Translations under genes and position numbers: made by a program
Shown: positions 48,401-61,941 of the stretch, in pieces
Layout: every line of letters starts with the position of its first letter
How positions within the stretch are numbered: the first letter of the stretch is position 1
Assembly: GCA_013398015.1 (NCBI GenBank)
Contig: VZRR01003432.1
Coordinates: forward strand, 6,804 to 70,803
Reading direction: 5' to 3'
Origin: Oreocharis arfaki
Lineage: Eukaryota; Chordata; Aves; Passeriformes; Paramythiidae
DNA length: 64,000 nt
The notes under the pieces: generated by a model
The model's database searches: none
What the model was told of the DNA's origin: nothing
What the model saw: the letters and a program-made list of their open reading frames with translations, nothing else

Positions 48401-51400
48401 CAAAGAGGAAGGCAGCAAGAAAGATCAAGATCAGTGATCCTCAATGGCATTTATGTAAAACAAATAAATAGAGCCTTCAAGATGAGCTAGATCCTGTGCT
48501 GTAGAAGAAATTGTAGAAAAACAACCTGCCAGACTTATTCAAGTAAAAATTCAACCCTGACAGATCTGATAGAGTGTTGAACCTCGGGACAAGACTTTCT
48601 GCTGAGACACAACCCCTTGTTCCTAGCTGTGATCCATCTCGGCATAACTAATTATGCTCCTTCTTCTGTTGCCTCAGAGGAAGGCAACACTTCTCTTCCA
48701 TTCCTGAAAATAAGCTGTGCATTGAGACAAAGATAAATCCGTTATGTAAATATGGCAAACCCAAATGCAATCAGTAAACAACAACAAAACTTTTTGATCA
48801 CCTTTAGAAATTCCAGTAGTTTAAAAATACAAACTTTCCCAGCCTCTGATTAAGGAAGGAATCTCTCTGGTATTTTTATTGCTAAGTTAACCAGAGTGAG
48901 GTCCCTAATTACCATCTTTAAGATTGTTCTCAAACTGCTGTGATTCTTGAAGATCAGCTTCCCAAATGATTCAGGTACTTCTCTCTCACCACCTTCCTCT
49001 GTGATTTATAACTTGCTTATTTTCAGAGGAGTTTCAAACTTTGGATTTTTTGTCTTTGTGCCAAAAACCAGTCTGTGCAGGGCTCTGTAAAAATATCTTT
49101 CATACAAGCTGAAGGTCATTCTTTACATGCAGACACTGTTTTAAAAGGAATGTAATTGTGAATGTCATGGTTTTGTTTAAAAATCTTGCTCTGTTGTTAC
49201 TAGTAAGCCTTTCCAGGGAAAATAAAAACAAATCTCTAGGGTTTTCTGGTTTTGTTATTCTTCATGTTTTGGAAGTGCTCTGGACGCAGTTGATTTCCCC
49301 ATATTCCTATGCAGTCCATTAAGCTCTGTAAATGCTTCAGCACATTCCTAACTTCACCCGTGGGAAGTGGCCACATGGCAGTAAAGGCAACAATTCACAT
49401 AAACAGAATGCTGTGCAGGATTTTAGCGGGTTATTTTCCAAGGCACATATTGCAATGGACTAGGGAATATTTAAAGTAGAGGAATGAAATTACACATCAC
49501 AAAGCTAATCATATCTGAGATGTCATTTAAAAAATATTAAGAGTTGTTTTTGAGGGAAAACTGCAAAGGTGTTAAAGTGTCCCTTCTTTCAATAGTCTTT
49601 CTGGTTTTTAATTATTATGTATTCTTTGATTTTTTTTCAGGTTTCTATGGCTATCCTATAGCTGCAGATAACACAGGCTGGGGACCATTGCTAGCCCCGA
49701 AGCCAATCAGCATGACAAAGCTGTGTCTTGGATGTCCTAAGGAAGGGTGATTGCATCTGAGTTGCATGCTGGAAGAGCTGCCTGGTCATGGCACCTCCAC
49801 AACCATGCCTGGCTTTTCCCTGTGAGATTGTTAGTTGACCTAGATGAAAACCATGCTATGGACCTGCTATTTCAGCATGCGCAGACCTTCATGTCTAGGC
49901 CTTTAATATAAATATTACTTGTGGTTCTTTATCTTTGCTTCAGCAGACATACCTCCTCCTGTCTCGTTATACTAATCAGCAGCTAGATTTTAAATTCTTA
50001 GCCTGCTAATTGAAAACGACAGGGATTTGTTCCGAGAGAAACATTCTTGAGTCTATGACAAGGCATCGCTGCCAAGGGTAAAAAAGTGATTACAAATATA
50101 TACTTGTTTCTTAGCAACCATTGAGAGCTCCCCCTTCTAATTAATACTGTAAAGTTCCTTGAAAGCCTTATTAGTTCACAGTACTGAAAGGTCAATTAAT
50201 CTCAGTTAAAAATTGATGGTATGAATAATTTTTGTGAAATTCTGACTGTGCCTGTGTCTAGTCTTAAAGCAAGAAAGCAAGCTGTTTTGTTTTATCACTT
50301 ATTTTATAAAGAGCTTGAAAATACTCAAACACAGGACATGTAGGTGTTGTTCATCTGTGAACAAGAGAGACAAGTTTTCCTTCATTCAGTACCTCAGTCT
50401 CTAGTAGCACCAAGGGGAAACAGCTTACCCGTGAAAGGTGTGGTGAAGGAGTCCCTCTTGCTTTACCTGCACCAACCAACCAGAAAAGCAGAAGCAAGAG
50501 GGAGCTCAGGGTTCTCCAAATCCTCCCAGCTTACTGAAGTGTGAAGACATTTCATTGTCATTACTGAAATGACCTTCTTGTATATAGAGAGAATGCCCCA
50601 AACAAAGCCAAAGCTATGGAAATGGAGTCAGTGGCTGCTGCATGTGTGAACTCTCATTTCACTTAAGAAACCAAATGACATGATTTTATCGCCAGAATAT
50701 CTTTGGGATTGCATGTCAGCATAGAGCTATCTATAAAGATATGACTGAAGGGCAGGGGTCTCATTGGAGTTGTGACACATTCATGTTGCTGTCGTAACAC
50801 TGCATCTCTAGGGTAACAGCAGTCGGTGGTGGTAGATAGTTCCAAGTGTCCTGCTCCTGTATTAATGTGAAAAAGTCCAGTCTGGAGAGGAGAAGTGGTT
50901 GTGAACAGACCTTGGGTAGCTGTTGATTGTTGAAAAATCATGGTTTTTAACTTGACATTGTTTTAGATTGGGTGGGGTGCTGTTCAGACATGAGATGAAT
51001 ATTGTATAGGGTTGCAGAATGGGACTGCAGCACTTCAGAGCAGAAAAATCCACTGTTCTTCTGTCATCCAGCACAGGCTACCTTGTTCAGAGCTCCTTCT
51101 GTCTTAGAGGTGTTGCATAAGTGTAAGGATAAAGACACAGACAAGATAAACACAGAGGTGAGACTAAGACCTATTAGGTGTTTGCAACCTGATCTGAAGT
51201 GTTTCCACTCACTCTATTATATAGTGAGAATTGATTACCAAAGAGGAGGAAAGAACTTTCGTCCTGCTGCTTTCAGTCACAGTCAGATCCTGAATTGTTT
51301 GAAAAATCTCACTTCCCTGCAGAAAATTACTGTAGTCTGAGTTACAACAGTGATCAGTCTTCAGCAGCACCTGGTGTAGTTTTGTGGTACTTCTTCCATC

Positions 51401-51517
51401 GAGCTCCATCAGATGTTTCCCTTCCTGGGCGTAAGGATAGGAATATAAATCCCTGCTCCAGAGTGCACTCCATGGTGCAGTGGCTCTTTTGGGGATGGCT
51501 CTTGTAGGACATTCAAT
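45493..51517. other. Non-genic sequence
   Basis: About 6 kb without recognised repeats. A GC-richer patch at 46.2-46.9 kb has short frames on both strands with no domain. At 49641-49746 there is an exon-like stretch preceded by a strong polypyrimidine-CAG; it is treated as a finding because evidence is slight. Confidence 0.45.
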
Positions 51518-51750
51518 AGAATTACAGAATAGTTGATGCAGGACTTCTTCAGATTGTCTGGTCCAAACCCTCAGCTCAAAGTAGGGTCACCCAGAGCTGT
51601 GTCTTGAAAGGTTCTGAGGATCTCCAAGGACAGAGACTCCACAATCTCTCTGTGCAACTTGCACCAGGGCTTGCCCATTCTGACAGAATAAAAGCTGGCT
51701 CACAGCCCATCCCTTGGCAGCATTCCATCCGTTCCCCCTGATCTCCCACT
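51518..51750 (-). mobile_element. CR1 LINE, 3' end fragment, reverse orientation
   Basis: On the plus strand the complement of a CR1 3' end is visible: 'agaattacagaatag', 'tggtccaaaccctcagctc', 'aaagtagggtcacccagagc', 'aggatctccaaggacagaga', 'ctccacaatctctctgtgca' and 'acttgcaccagggcttgccc', then 'cagaataaaagctggctcac'. Similarity fades at about 51750 ('cgttccccctgatct'). Substitutions are many, so this is an old copy. Confidence 0.88.
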
Positions 51751-52061
51751 TCGAAGACTTTTTTTCCAAAAAAGAGTTACGAAAATAATCAAACTCTGAG
51801 ATAATGCCTGAAGTTCTTGCTGTGTGCTCAGGGCTGCTCAAGGCACAGGACACCCAGCTGGGCTACACTGACCGTGTTGAACGGAGGTAAATATGCACGT
51901 TGCAAACACATCAGTGCTCTCTCAGCAGCACAAAGCTGCTCTGTGCCCCTAAGAACAAATGCTAGAAGACAAAGGGAATTGGTTCATTGTAGCTACAAGA
52001 CTGATTGGTAGTGAAATAGATACACAGGGGAAAAATGCTCATTTCCAATAAAATAAGGGGA

Positions 52062-52124
52062 AATATATATATATATATATATGAATATTTTTTATATTCA
52101 TATATCTATGTATATATATATGTG
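52062..52124. repeat. (AT)n simple repeat with internal palindrome
   Basis: Perfect AT alternation from 52063 to 52082 is followed by 'gaatattttttatattcata' and a second AT stretch. The 'atatatgaata' and 'tattcatatat' arms are complementary, so the tract can fold into a cruciform. Confidence 0.9.
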
Positions 52125-54527
52125 ACTATTTATAGAAGAGAATATTTATAGAAGAAAAACCTGTTTATGCTTGAAGTTATGTAGGACTCTGTTTATCAGC
52201 TATTACTTGGGAGATCTGGAGGAGTTCTGCTTGTATCAAGGTGGAAATATTGGATCCATGGCTAGTAAAATCAATGAGGGTGACAAATGCGGTAAATTAT
52301 TGTTAGCTATGGGAAAATGAAAATGAGAATGTCACTGGCTGTCTGGCTCAGGGAGAAAGGTGATAGACTACTCCACTCAAACATTGCAGATAAACTGATT
52401 TTCATCTCTGGTAATGAGAAGAAAAGCAAATATAGTAGAATTATTAAATTTAAGGTAACTTTCTGTGTGATATTTTATCTAAATCTTCCTGAAATGTCTC
52501 ACAGAATTGAGACCTAAATTGTGCCAATAAGATCCGGAGTAACGATGAATTTTTTCTTTAGGGATAGATATCTTCTTTTTTTATTAATCTTGAACAGCAG
52601 CAATTTGTGCTCTAGGAGAAACAGGCTGTTTAAACTCAATTTCCACAGTCTCCTCTCATTATATATGTTTATATTTATGTCAGTTCATCCATAAAATCTC
52701 TCCACTCATGAGTATTCCTAATGTTTGATTACAATCATGACATATCTATATATACCTTCTTATACTTACTGTTGCTAAATAAACCTTCAGAATATCTAAA
52801 ATTAACTTAAGCACAAGGTACCAATATTTCTTAGTTCTGCAGAAGCATAATGGTAGAAAAAACATCCTAATTCTAGATATTTGAAACTCTAAATCTTTAA
52901 TACTGCGAAGACACAGCAGCAGAAGGAAACCCAAAGTAACTTGATATCGTGGTGCCTATCAAGGGCAAGAACATACTATGATCTCTTGAACAGTCATGGA
53001 ATTAATAGCTTGTGCATACAGTATTCTACAAACCCTGTTGCAATCAGTTCTCCTTCTTTTTTTTGTTTTTTCCTCTTCGCACGTTTTCCATAATGAACAG
53101 TAATTTGGAACTTAACAGTATTGAACTCCTACAGCTAGCAAAGCAGTGGGAAGAATAGAATGTGCAATAACAGAGTGCTGATTCCTGGGAAGTCTGTGGA
53201 GGACTGAGACTCAAAGAAACCGAGCAAACCCCAAAAGGGACTGTGTATTAAAACCAGCAGTGAAAAGGAACGTAAATACACCTCTCTCTATCACTTGAGT
53301 TACTTTTTCGTTGTAAGGGGATATGGCGCTGTTTGTATCCCAGTGCACAGCCAGACTTACATTAAAAAAACCCCAAGCCCCTTTTTCTCTGTAGTATCAT
53401 AGGAACACTCTGAAAAAGTTATGCTCCTTTCTGGATATCTCTTTTCTTGCTCCCACTGTTATAGTCAAGTTCAGTGAGAATAACTGGGCTAGTGATTCAG
53501 TGAGGCAAAACTCCTGTTTTAAGTGACTTGCAACTGAAAGTATTAATCCTACACTGGGTAAATACGATCTTAACTTGGTCTGTAAATGGGAGAGGTCCGT
53601 GCAATACGATATACAAACCCTGTGAAATGGCAGCAATTAACCAACACCTCACGATGCCAGACAGGAAGGCCTGTTCTGCCTTACCCACAAGAAATACCCT
53701 AAGCAGCTGAAACAGAGAGTGAACGGTAAGGAATTAGTAAGGAAAGAACAGAATGGATAGCTGTGTATGTTGTTGTGTCTCCACTTAGGCCATGGTGAGT
53801 TGAAATTTTAGCAATTCTACTTCCTCCATCTTAAAAGGCTATAGCAGAACTGAAAAATGTTTAGAAAAAGGTTACAGATGTTTAAAGTTAAAAAGTGTCT
53901 TCTGTATTTTGAACAAATAAATAGGCAAGGGCTCTTTAAACACATAGATAAGAGTGGGAATTGATGGAGGGCTGTAAAATAATGAATGACACTGAAAAGA
54001 ATTTAATTATCACCACATCTAGAACAAAATTGTCTTTTATGAATTTATTCTGAACTAGCTGCGAGTATACATGTGGAACAGATGCTGTTTCAGCTAGGAT
54101 TGATTGCTGTGGTCTCTGATGGTCCTCAGCCTCTGAGGCTGAGCTGCCCAGTCCTCAAAGCTCTCTGATGTGGGAAGCCAGAACTAAAATGGGCTGTGTT
54201 TCCTATTTTTTCTCATTAATCCTTGAATTTTTATGTTATTCTGCCTCACAACCAAAATAAAAAGGGGGCTACTCTCTTCTTGATGTTTTGGTTTTGGGAT
54301 CAGGTCTTGTAATGGTTTTGCTTATTGTACAGGAATTCTAGTTCTATCAGATGCCCTTCCTGCTCACTGTACATCCTTAGTTCTCCTCTTGCAGATTTTA
54401 GTACTTGCATATGTTTTTTCATGCATCCCATTGTTGAAGCCATAGCTCAAGTCACCATTTGTGTTTTGCAGTTATGGCTACTATTTGAAGTTTAACTCAC
54501 CTTATAATACCCTGCCATATATGCTTT

Positions 54528-54594
54528 GATGATGATGAAGATGATGGTATCTTTGTGCTTAGGTGTGGGTTTAAGGCAAGCAAGCAAGCAAGCA
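54528..54594 (+). repeat. (GAT)n and (GCAA)n short tandem repeats
   Basis: A GAT-rich run 'gatgatgatgaagatgat' (54528-54545) is followed, after about 30 bases, by 'gcaagcaagcaagcaagca' (54576-54594), nearly five tetranucleotide units. Confidence 0.9.
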
Positions 54595-57015
54595 TTAACT
54601 ATACCTGTGTGCATCTGTCCTATGGCTGCAAGAAGCCTCTGCTTCAGCTACAAGTTAACTGCAAATAGCATGTTCATAACCACCAAAAGCATGCGATTTT
54701 TCTTAAAACTTGTGAACCTCCTCGTCATAAAATTTTCTTAGAGCTAAAACTGTGTAATTCAAAAGAGTAGGCAAGTACATAGACCAGAAGTTTATCAAAG
54801 AATATTGAACATAAAGACATAAATTCTGGGATTTATTGCCAGTGAGAGATATCTAAAATACATGACACATCTGCCTGGAGTGGGCAGATATGCCACAGGA
54901 TCTGTGGAAGCCCTGTGACCTCCTGGAGAAACAGCTGGTTGTCAAATGAGATGCATACAGGGATCTGAAACAGCAGCTGGCACTTACGTTTAGGAACCTG
55001 AATACCATCCCAGTGTGTCTCAAAAAAATATGAGAGATTGTTGGAGGCTACATACCTGCCACGGTGTCAGAGAGAAGAACCTTCAGTCTAATTCAGGCCC
55101 ACCATTTTTAAGTAAGGTGAACCTTGACAGGCAACGAACAAGCAAGATCTCTGGGGAATGGGCTGAGGTTAGTCTGAGGTGGCATTAGAATTACAGCTAC
55201 GTGTAGTCTCAATACAGGCAAAATCAGTGGTAGGGGAAATGTGGGGAAGCAGACGGCTGAGGGAAAGAGATGTGTGGTTAGAAACTGAAATATATACGAC
55301 TGTCAGGTTACAGACCTAGAGGATGCACTGTAAATCAGAAATGGGAAGGCTGAGACAGAGTCAGCCACAGCTCAGCCCATGGTCCTGGGCAGCAGGATGG
55401 CTGAGTTCAGCTATGCCTGAGGAACACTGTCACAACATGTCCCTTGTCACTGCATGTCAAGAAAAGGAACTGTCAAGCGTAGAAGGTGCTGGGCTTGTGG
55501 AGGGGGCTCCAGGTAAAAGAGCAGACTCATCAGCTTCTAGAGGAGGCATAAATGAGGAAAATTACTCTTTGAATGAAGCCACCCAAAAGAGAGGTAGGGC
55601 TGATACCAGGCTGTGACTGAAGTGAGTTACTTAACTTTTAACTGGATTGTGGAAGCTTGCATTTCTCTGAAAAAAGAAAGGTGTTGAAGGCATATTTTTA
55701 TTTGTTTGTGGTGTTGTGAGGGGTTTTATTGTTCCATGCATTTTCTTGTTTTGTCTTCGCTATCTTTGGAAGAAATCAGCTTTCCCAGTAATCTGCGAGA
55801 GGGAAGAATCTGCAGTTTTGACTGATCTTGTCAGTGGTGTGAGTAAAAGACCAAATTATTGGTGAGTGCTGACACCTGATGTACCTGTGGAAAGAGCTGA
55901 GAGCATCCATCCTACAACAGCAGGATGCAAATATAATGTGCAGACCAGATTTCTAATGATGGTCAAAGGTTTTTATTGTCAACAAAATCATGGGCAAAGG
56001 AAGCTGATATTGTATGTCAGTGCTAATATAGAACAGTACAGGTCTGTTTAGTGGACTCCTCCTGTTTACAAAGCAAAATAGAGGCAAAAAAAAAATCAGG
56101 TCTGGGTGTATTACAAAGAATTTCTCTAACATCAGAGTAGAAGACCCTTTCAGTCCTTCTATAAGGTTCTACAAACCCTAACTGAAGTCCTGATTGCTAC
56201 TTTCTCTAGCTGATAAAGCGCCCTCATTTCAGTGCTGGTATTTTTATTGCACAAGTCTAGCTGGCATTGTTCCAGCATACAAAATGGAAACAACAGCAAG
56301 CTTGAAAGTACCTGAATGTGTCAAAAATGAGCTTCTTTTTTTAATGGACTTGCTGTGATTCTGACATTGCCAATTGAAAGATAGATGTGAGGGTAAGCAG
56401 GATATAGACTGAGGGAGCCTGCACAATGTAATGAGAAATACCTTAATGTATGATTTGAAAGGAAGAAAAAGTTGTGGGCCCTGGGATTCAATACAGAAAA
56501 AAATGGGCCTTGGATGGATCTTACACCAGTGTAAATGCAATATGCACCTTCAAACCACACCAGTAAATGGAATCAGGGAATTTTCCATTTTGTCTATCTG
56601 CTTAGTGTTTTTACTGTCTACAGGAAATGAACCAGGCATTAGTATGAAAATCTCTCTTGGTAGAAGTGATGCCCAGGTGATCAATGGTTCTGCCATTCCC
56701 TTTGGATCTCAGCTGACTTTTGTTGCTCTCAGTGGTAGTACCACTGTGGCCACTGGAAGGACTAGGATTGTGATTTACTTGCTATAATCCAAGAGAATAT
56801 TGAAGTATCATCACATAAGTTATACTGTAATTGTTCAGAACAGAAATACCTGTCCTTAAATTTAGATTCTTCTCTATGTGAGAACAAAGCAGCTAAAAAT
56901 ATGATGCTAATATGATTGCAGAAGGTCTTATGTCTAAGAAATTAGCAATGATACATATGTTAAGGTCTGTGGCCAAGAGAACAAATGACATATCCTTATC
57001 CTTTCTCAAGGAAAG

Positions 57016-57079
57016 ACAGAAGTTGGACTCTCTGACCTTGGAGGTCTTTCCCAAACTTAATGGACCTATGATTCTATGA
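57016..57079 (+). mobile_element. CR1 LINE, terminal 3' scrap
   Basis: Only the last 60 or so bases of a CR1 are present: 'agttggactctctgacctt', 'ggaggtctttcccaaactta' and 'cctatgattctatgaa'. This is an extreme 5' truncation that nonetheless keeps the 3' end needed for target-primed reverse transcription. Confidence 0.85.
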
Positions 57080-60000
57080 AATATGTTTCCAAAAAGTCTT
57101 TCTTTTCAAACAAACATTTTCTCTTCAAGGCAAATTAGTGTAAATTTCTGGGGGCTCTGTGCTTGCTTTGACTATAAGCTTTGAGGTGAGTTGTTTGGAA
57201 AAGGAAACAAGTACTCATGAAACTGTTCAGAAGGGGAGACTGAAATTGAATAAAAATTGCTCTGTGTGTGAGCTGACCTGTTCACTGACATATCTTGTGT
57301 TAGTAGATTAAAGCATCTGTTTGTCCAACATGGCAGTGATATTTAACACTTACAACTTTGCCTCATCACTCTGTATGCTTAATTCTGATTCAAATTACTG
57401 TAACTCAGTATTTTTAGTAGGCCCTGATCAGCAAGGCAGCCACGAGATTTTATACAATTGGGTAGCGGGATAGCAGGACAAGTAGCTGTAGAAGATAACA
57501 CCTCTAGCTGCTACATGTCTGGTGATGGAGACTGTCACACCAAAGACTATCTGATTCACAGATTAACTTCTCTAATATTTCAGAGACACTAAAAGAAAGT
57601 CATCTCTTGACCTTTAATGACACCAGTCAGTAACCTAAACCATGCAGTTACTCAGGAGGCACAAAACTGTCTATTCCACTTGATTAGAATATGGAAACCA
57701 GTTGTATTTACAGAGCAATACATCTCGACTCTTTTAGGTTTTTTTGGGGTTTTTTTTCAGAAGAATTCAGACAAATTTCAGCAATTTCAGCTTCTTCTTT
57801 GGGATGCATGAAATCATGCAAATCTAATTAGCTATTCACATCCTGAATCAGCTGATATTAGAATGACTGAATATTAGGAGAAAAAATAGACTGAAATTAC
57901 AGCAATGAAGCCCCAATTTAATGAAGATGAGAATCAGATTCATTGTTCATTGTTGTCATATCTGAGTTTCTTACACTGGAGGCAGAATCATCGCCAGATG
58001 CTAGGCATAAATTTGTGACATAATGCAATTACTCATACTTCATCTCTATCTAGTCAACAGCTTTTTCCACAGGCTCCCAGGAGTTAGATATGGGAAAGAA
58101 TATGTATGCCAAACTGTCCACCCAGCAACGTGAGTTTCTCCCTTGCAGACTATCAATAACTGCTTTATCTATTGCATTATGTTATTTCTTCTAATTTCAT
58201 GGGCCTTGATGGATGGGAAATGAGAGGGTGTATGTGTTATTCTCTGACCAATTCACATATGTTCTGCTGTGGTCTGTCTTGGGACTATCAGGATAAACAT
58301 GTTTAATAGTCTAATTAGGAAATCTCTACCTGGTATGGCCCTACATATGAATTTTGTAATTTATTACAAACCACGAGTGTTTTGTAATGCTGCTTCTCTA
58401 ATCACATCATTTGTTAGTGACTCATTCATACAGACATCTATATGCAAAACGATGCCATAAAAGGCATGTATCTCCACATCTCAGTATGGGAGATGGCCTA
58501 AACAGATTGCATCCTGCTACTGCAACTCCTCATGGCCATCTCAAGCAGCTGTACCAATTCCATTTTACAGCCGCAATGGGTTGAGATGGAATAAAAAATA
58601 TGTTTGGAGCAGAAATTTTTGTTGAATACTTTTCCCACTGAGTAAAAGAATTTAGACAGTTTCCATAGCAGCATTTAGGTTTTAAGACAGGTCTCTGTAA
58701 TCCCAATGAAAACGATAGAGGCTTGTACTGGAAGCTGAGACCTCATACGATCTTCAACATTGTAAGCACTTCTTTCAGAGACCAGGGTGTTCTACCCAAA
58801 AGAAAAAAAAAAAATTAAAGCGTTTTCTGTCTCCTGCTATGCTGTTTTCCTTAAATGCCAGATGTTGAAAGATTCCTGTACCAGTGGCTAATTTCATCCA
58901 AATGACTGTAAATGAGAAAACCAGGAGTGTTTGGGGAGGCTGGGAATGTGTTTCCCATGAAAAGGAGTCCTTTCTTTAAAAAATCTTGAGTTGAATAGCA
59001 AAAAGGAAGGGAAAGCCTTCAGACTGAAGAGACTTTTTTTTCATTCGTTCTGAAAACAAGTAGCAAAAGCATCATTTATATAACAGAAGTGCTTCTCCTC
59101 TGACAGCAGCTGCAGGTGTTTGCTGCAAGTTTCACCTTGGGTCAAGCCTGTGCTGATTGGACTTGCACCACAAAATAAGTGGATGCTGTAACATGGTCTC
59201 GTTCAAGGGAGAATCCAGCCGGTGCCATAGAGCAAGAGCTGGTGTTCATCTGGAGAATAAGGAATAGCTCAAAACCTGCAGTGACCTGAGGCTGGACTGA
59301 ATGTGGAAGAAAGTAAATTGAAGAACCAAAAGAAGGGAAAGGAAGAAATCTGGACTTTTCAGGTGATATGCTCTTGTATGAGTGAAGCTGGAGGCCCAAG
59401 GACTGCCATGTCCTGGTTGGGGTGAGACTTTGCAAGGCAAGAGGCGTGGAGTGCAGGTCTAGAGAGCAACCTTCCTGAGGAGGAGCTGTGGGCAGGTAAC
59501 TGGCTTCCTCTGCCCTTCCTTGTGCACACACGTGGGGATTTTAAGAGGGCTGAAGTTGTTACTAAATGTTTTTTTTACCAATTTACTGATTTCTACTAAT
59601 GTTACTTTTTTGTTGTTGTTGTTTTCTTTTTAAAATTGCATGTTTAGGTCATTCTTACTCTCCCCTGCTTTGAAAATTACTTGCCCAATATAATCTTCTC
59701 CATTTATGTAAATCCTGAGAAACTGCGCTGTTTTGAAGGGAACTAGTTTGCTCCCTGACCTGAATTCTGACCTCGTTTACACTGATCAGGTGTACTTGTT
59801 ACCATTCTAAGAATACATTCAGAAATATGGGGCTTACATGAAAAGTTTTGCATACAGAAATTAATGTTTTCTATCCATTTTGGTGTTACGGTCCATACTC
59901 TGTTTCCAAAACCATTACCTGGCCCAAGGTAAGCTTTAAGAATATTTACTATATAGTATGTCTGGACCAAAACCCCCAAATTCTTTTCTATTTTATCTAA

Positions 60001-60244
60001 AGGGAGAAATAAAGTCCTTATGGAAAAAACTATGAGAGAGACTATTTGTCAGACAAATCCGTATAAGTGACTTTGAATCTTAAACTTTTCCTACATTTAA
60101 AACTTAGGATTAGAAAGATAAACTCCTCCATTTAGCCTTCTAGAGTCTGTCATTTTACTCTGAGTTCTAGGTGTAAATAATCTCTGACAGAAACATCAAA
60201 TTTGCTTCAATATAAAACGCAAAATCTGGGAGGTTTGGGTTTGG

Positions 60245-60263
60245 TTTTTTTTTTTTTTTTTTT
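60245..60263. repeat. Poly-T tract, 19 T
   Basis: An uninterrupted homopolymer run; no retrocopy body recognised next to it. Confidence 0.9.
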
Positions 60264-61927
60264 GCTTATTATTATAAACCAAAAAGTTGAAAACTGGCCT
60301 TATCGAATTCCTAAAGAAAATCAAAGTAAAGTTGTATAAGTATTTTGGTTTAGGAATAAACATGGTGTGATTTTTCTCAGCAGCCTTGTTTGGCACACAA
60401 ATCTAACTGGATTAAGCCACAGACTGATTGCAGTTTATAGCCTATGAAATGTTTCACTTGCCAAACTGTATCCTGTGTGATTTTTTGCATATTTTAAGCA
60501 AAAGTTCTCAAGACATATCATGACACCCCCAAAGTGAATCTGTTACTATTAAACCATTATTGCACGTCATTCAGTTCTCAATGACTTACTTTTTAAATCA
60601 GCAGAGCAATAAAAAAGCTTTATGGCGGTTATTTGCCAAACTTATTGATAGTGGTGCCTCAACAGGGATTCTACAGTGTCTTTTAGTTTTCATTATGTGG
60701 GTAAGGGAGCAGTAAAATTGCATCTGGAAACTATTTAACTTCATATTTAAACAGAGGGACATAGGAAATGGAGGAGACATGGCAGTAAATGAAGAAACCC
60801 AGGAGTAGTAAAGAGAAAAACCAGAAATCACTGCAATTATGCATATTTTGCTTTTCAAATCAGCTTTTATTTAAAACAGTGGAAATTTTGGAATATGTGC
60901 TAAATTTTTTAAAAATCAGTGAATTGACTCCCTCTGAATTATATGTTCCCAAAAGTCATTGTAAAAATGCATAGTAAGGGAAAACGCTGGTTCTCCACAA
61001 AGGAGAATGGATTTTCCAACCAAATCCAAAGCCTAGACAGATCCTCATCCATTGTTACAGTTCACACGAAAATCAGAGTGGAAAGTTAGTAATGTGCACA
61101 ACTTCTTCTCCTCATATCATGAACTGGGGTGAAAAGCCAGAAGAGTGAAAGATGTGTTTGAATCAGCTAAGGCCAGACAGGAGAAGCCTCCTTGTTACTG
61201 TGCCTCAGTGCAGGAATAGTTGAGTATCACTGCCTGTGAAAACAGACTGGAGAGGAAGACAACAGACTTCTCTTTGCTTCTACTTTTTATTTTTCCCCTG
61301 AAGAAAATCCTTTCAGGAAATCTCAAGCAGCTTTCAAACTGTAAGGCTGTCAGGGGCAACATCTGCTGACATGGATTTGTACTTACGCACTTGACTCGTT
61401 CGTGAGGAAATCTGCAATGAAAATGCATTTTTGCAGGTGCAAGTTTTGTGTTCCCCTATTGTATGAATCTTTTCAGCTGATTCATAACTAAGGACGATTA
61501 AAAAGACACACCCAGTGTTTTAGCCATGTACTTGGAATTACATCTATAGCTAAAAGGATGTCAAATGTCAAATATGCAAGGGAAGATATGAAGTGGGAAG
61601 ATAAAGATTTGAGAAAGTTGTTCAAAGGAATTAATTAATGTTTAAATTTTGTTAGCATTAAAGGCACTCTCTGTTTTGCTGAATGGAGGTTTAAAATGTG
61701 TGTCTTTGCTTCAATGGCTCATATGGGTCTATGAAGTTTGCTGGAAATACTAGCCAAGAGCTGGAACAAACTACGATGAGGCAATGAAAGGAAAGGCTCT
61801 TCTTATCCCAGTGAAATAACTGTGTGTCTTAGATGGCTTGGGAGCTCTGTTTCTTATTCACATCTGCTACATTTATATCCTATACCTCACAAATCTTTCA
61901 AGGGGAAGAATGACAAAATCAAATGCC

Positions 61928-61941
61928 TTTTTTTTTTTTTT
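61928..61941. repeat. Poly-T tract, 14 T
   Basis: A homopolymer followed by 'cag', which mimics a splice acceptor. No open exon-like frame follows. Confidence 0.85.

Larger units (their letters stand above)
51751..57015. other. Non-genic sequence
   Basis: It holds an AT simple repeat (52062-52124), small GAT and GCAA repeats (54528-54594) and a GC-richer patch at 54.9-55.6 kb without recognisable identity. A plus-strand frame at 56431-56787 (118 codons) is discussed among the findings. No gene is supported. Confidence 0.5.

Noticed and set aside
54124..54144. Small hairpin 'ctcagcctctgaggctgag'
   Set aside because: An 8-bp stem with a 3-base loop is common by chance.
59142..59531. The longest minus-strand open frame (129 codons)
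   Set aside because: No domain, no splice-site context, composition like translated noncoding DNA, and similar-length frames occur on both strands elsewhere. Length alone is not evidence at this scale.
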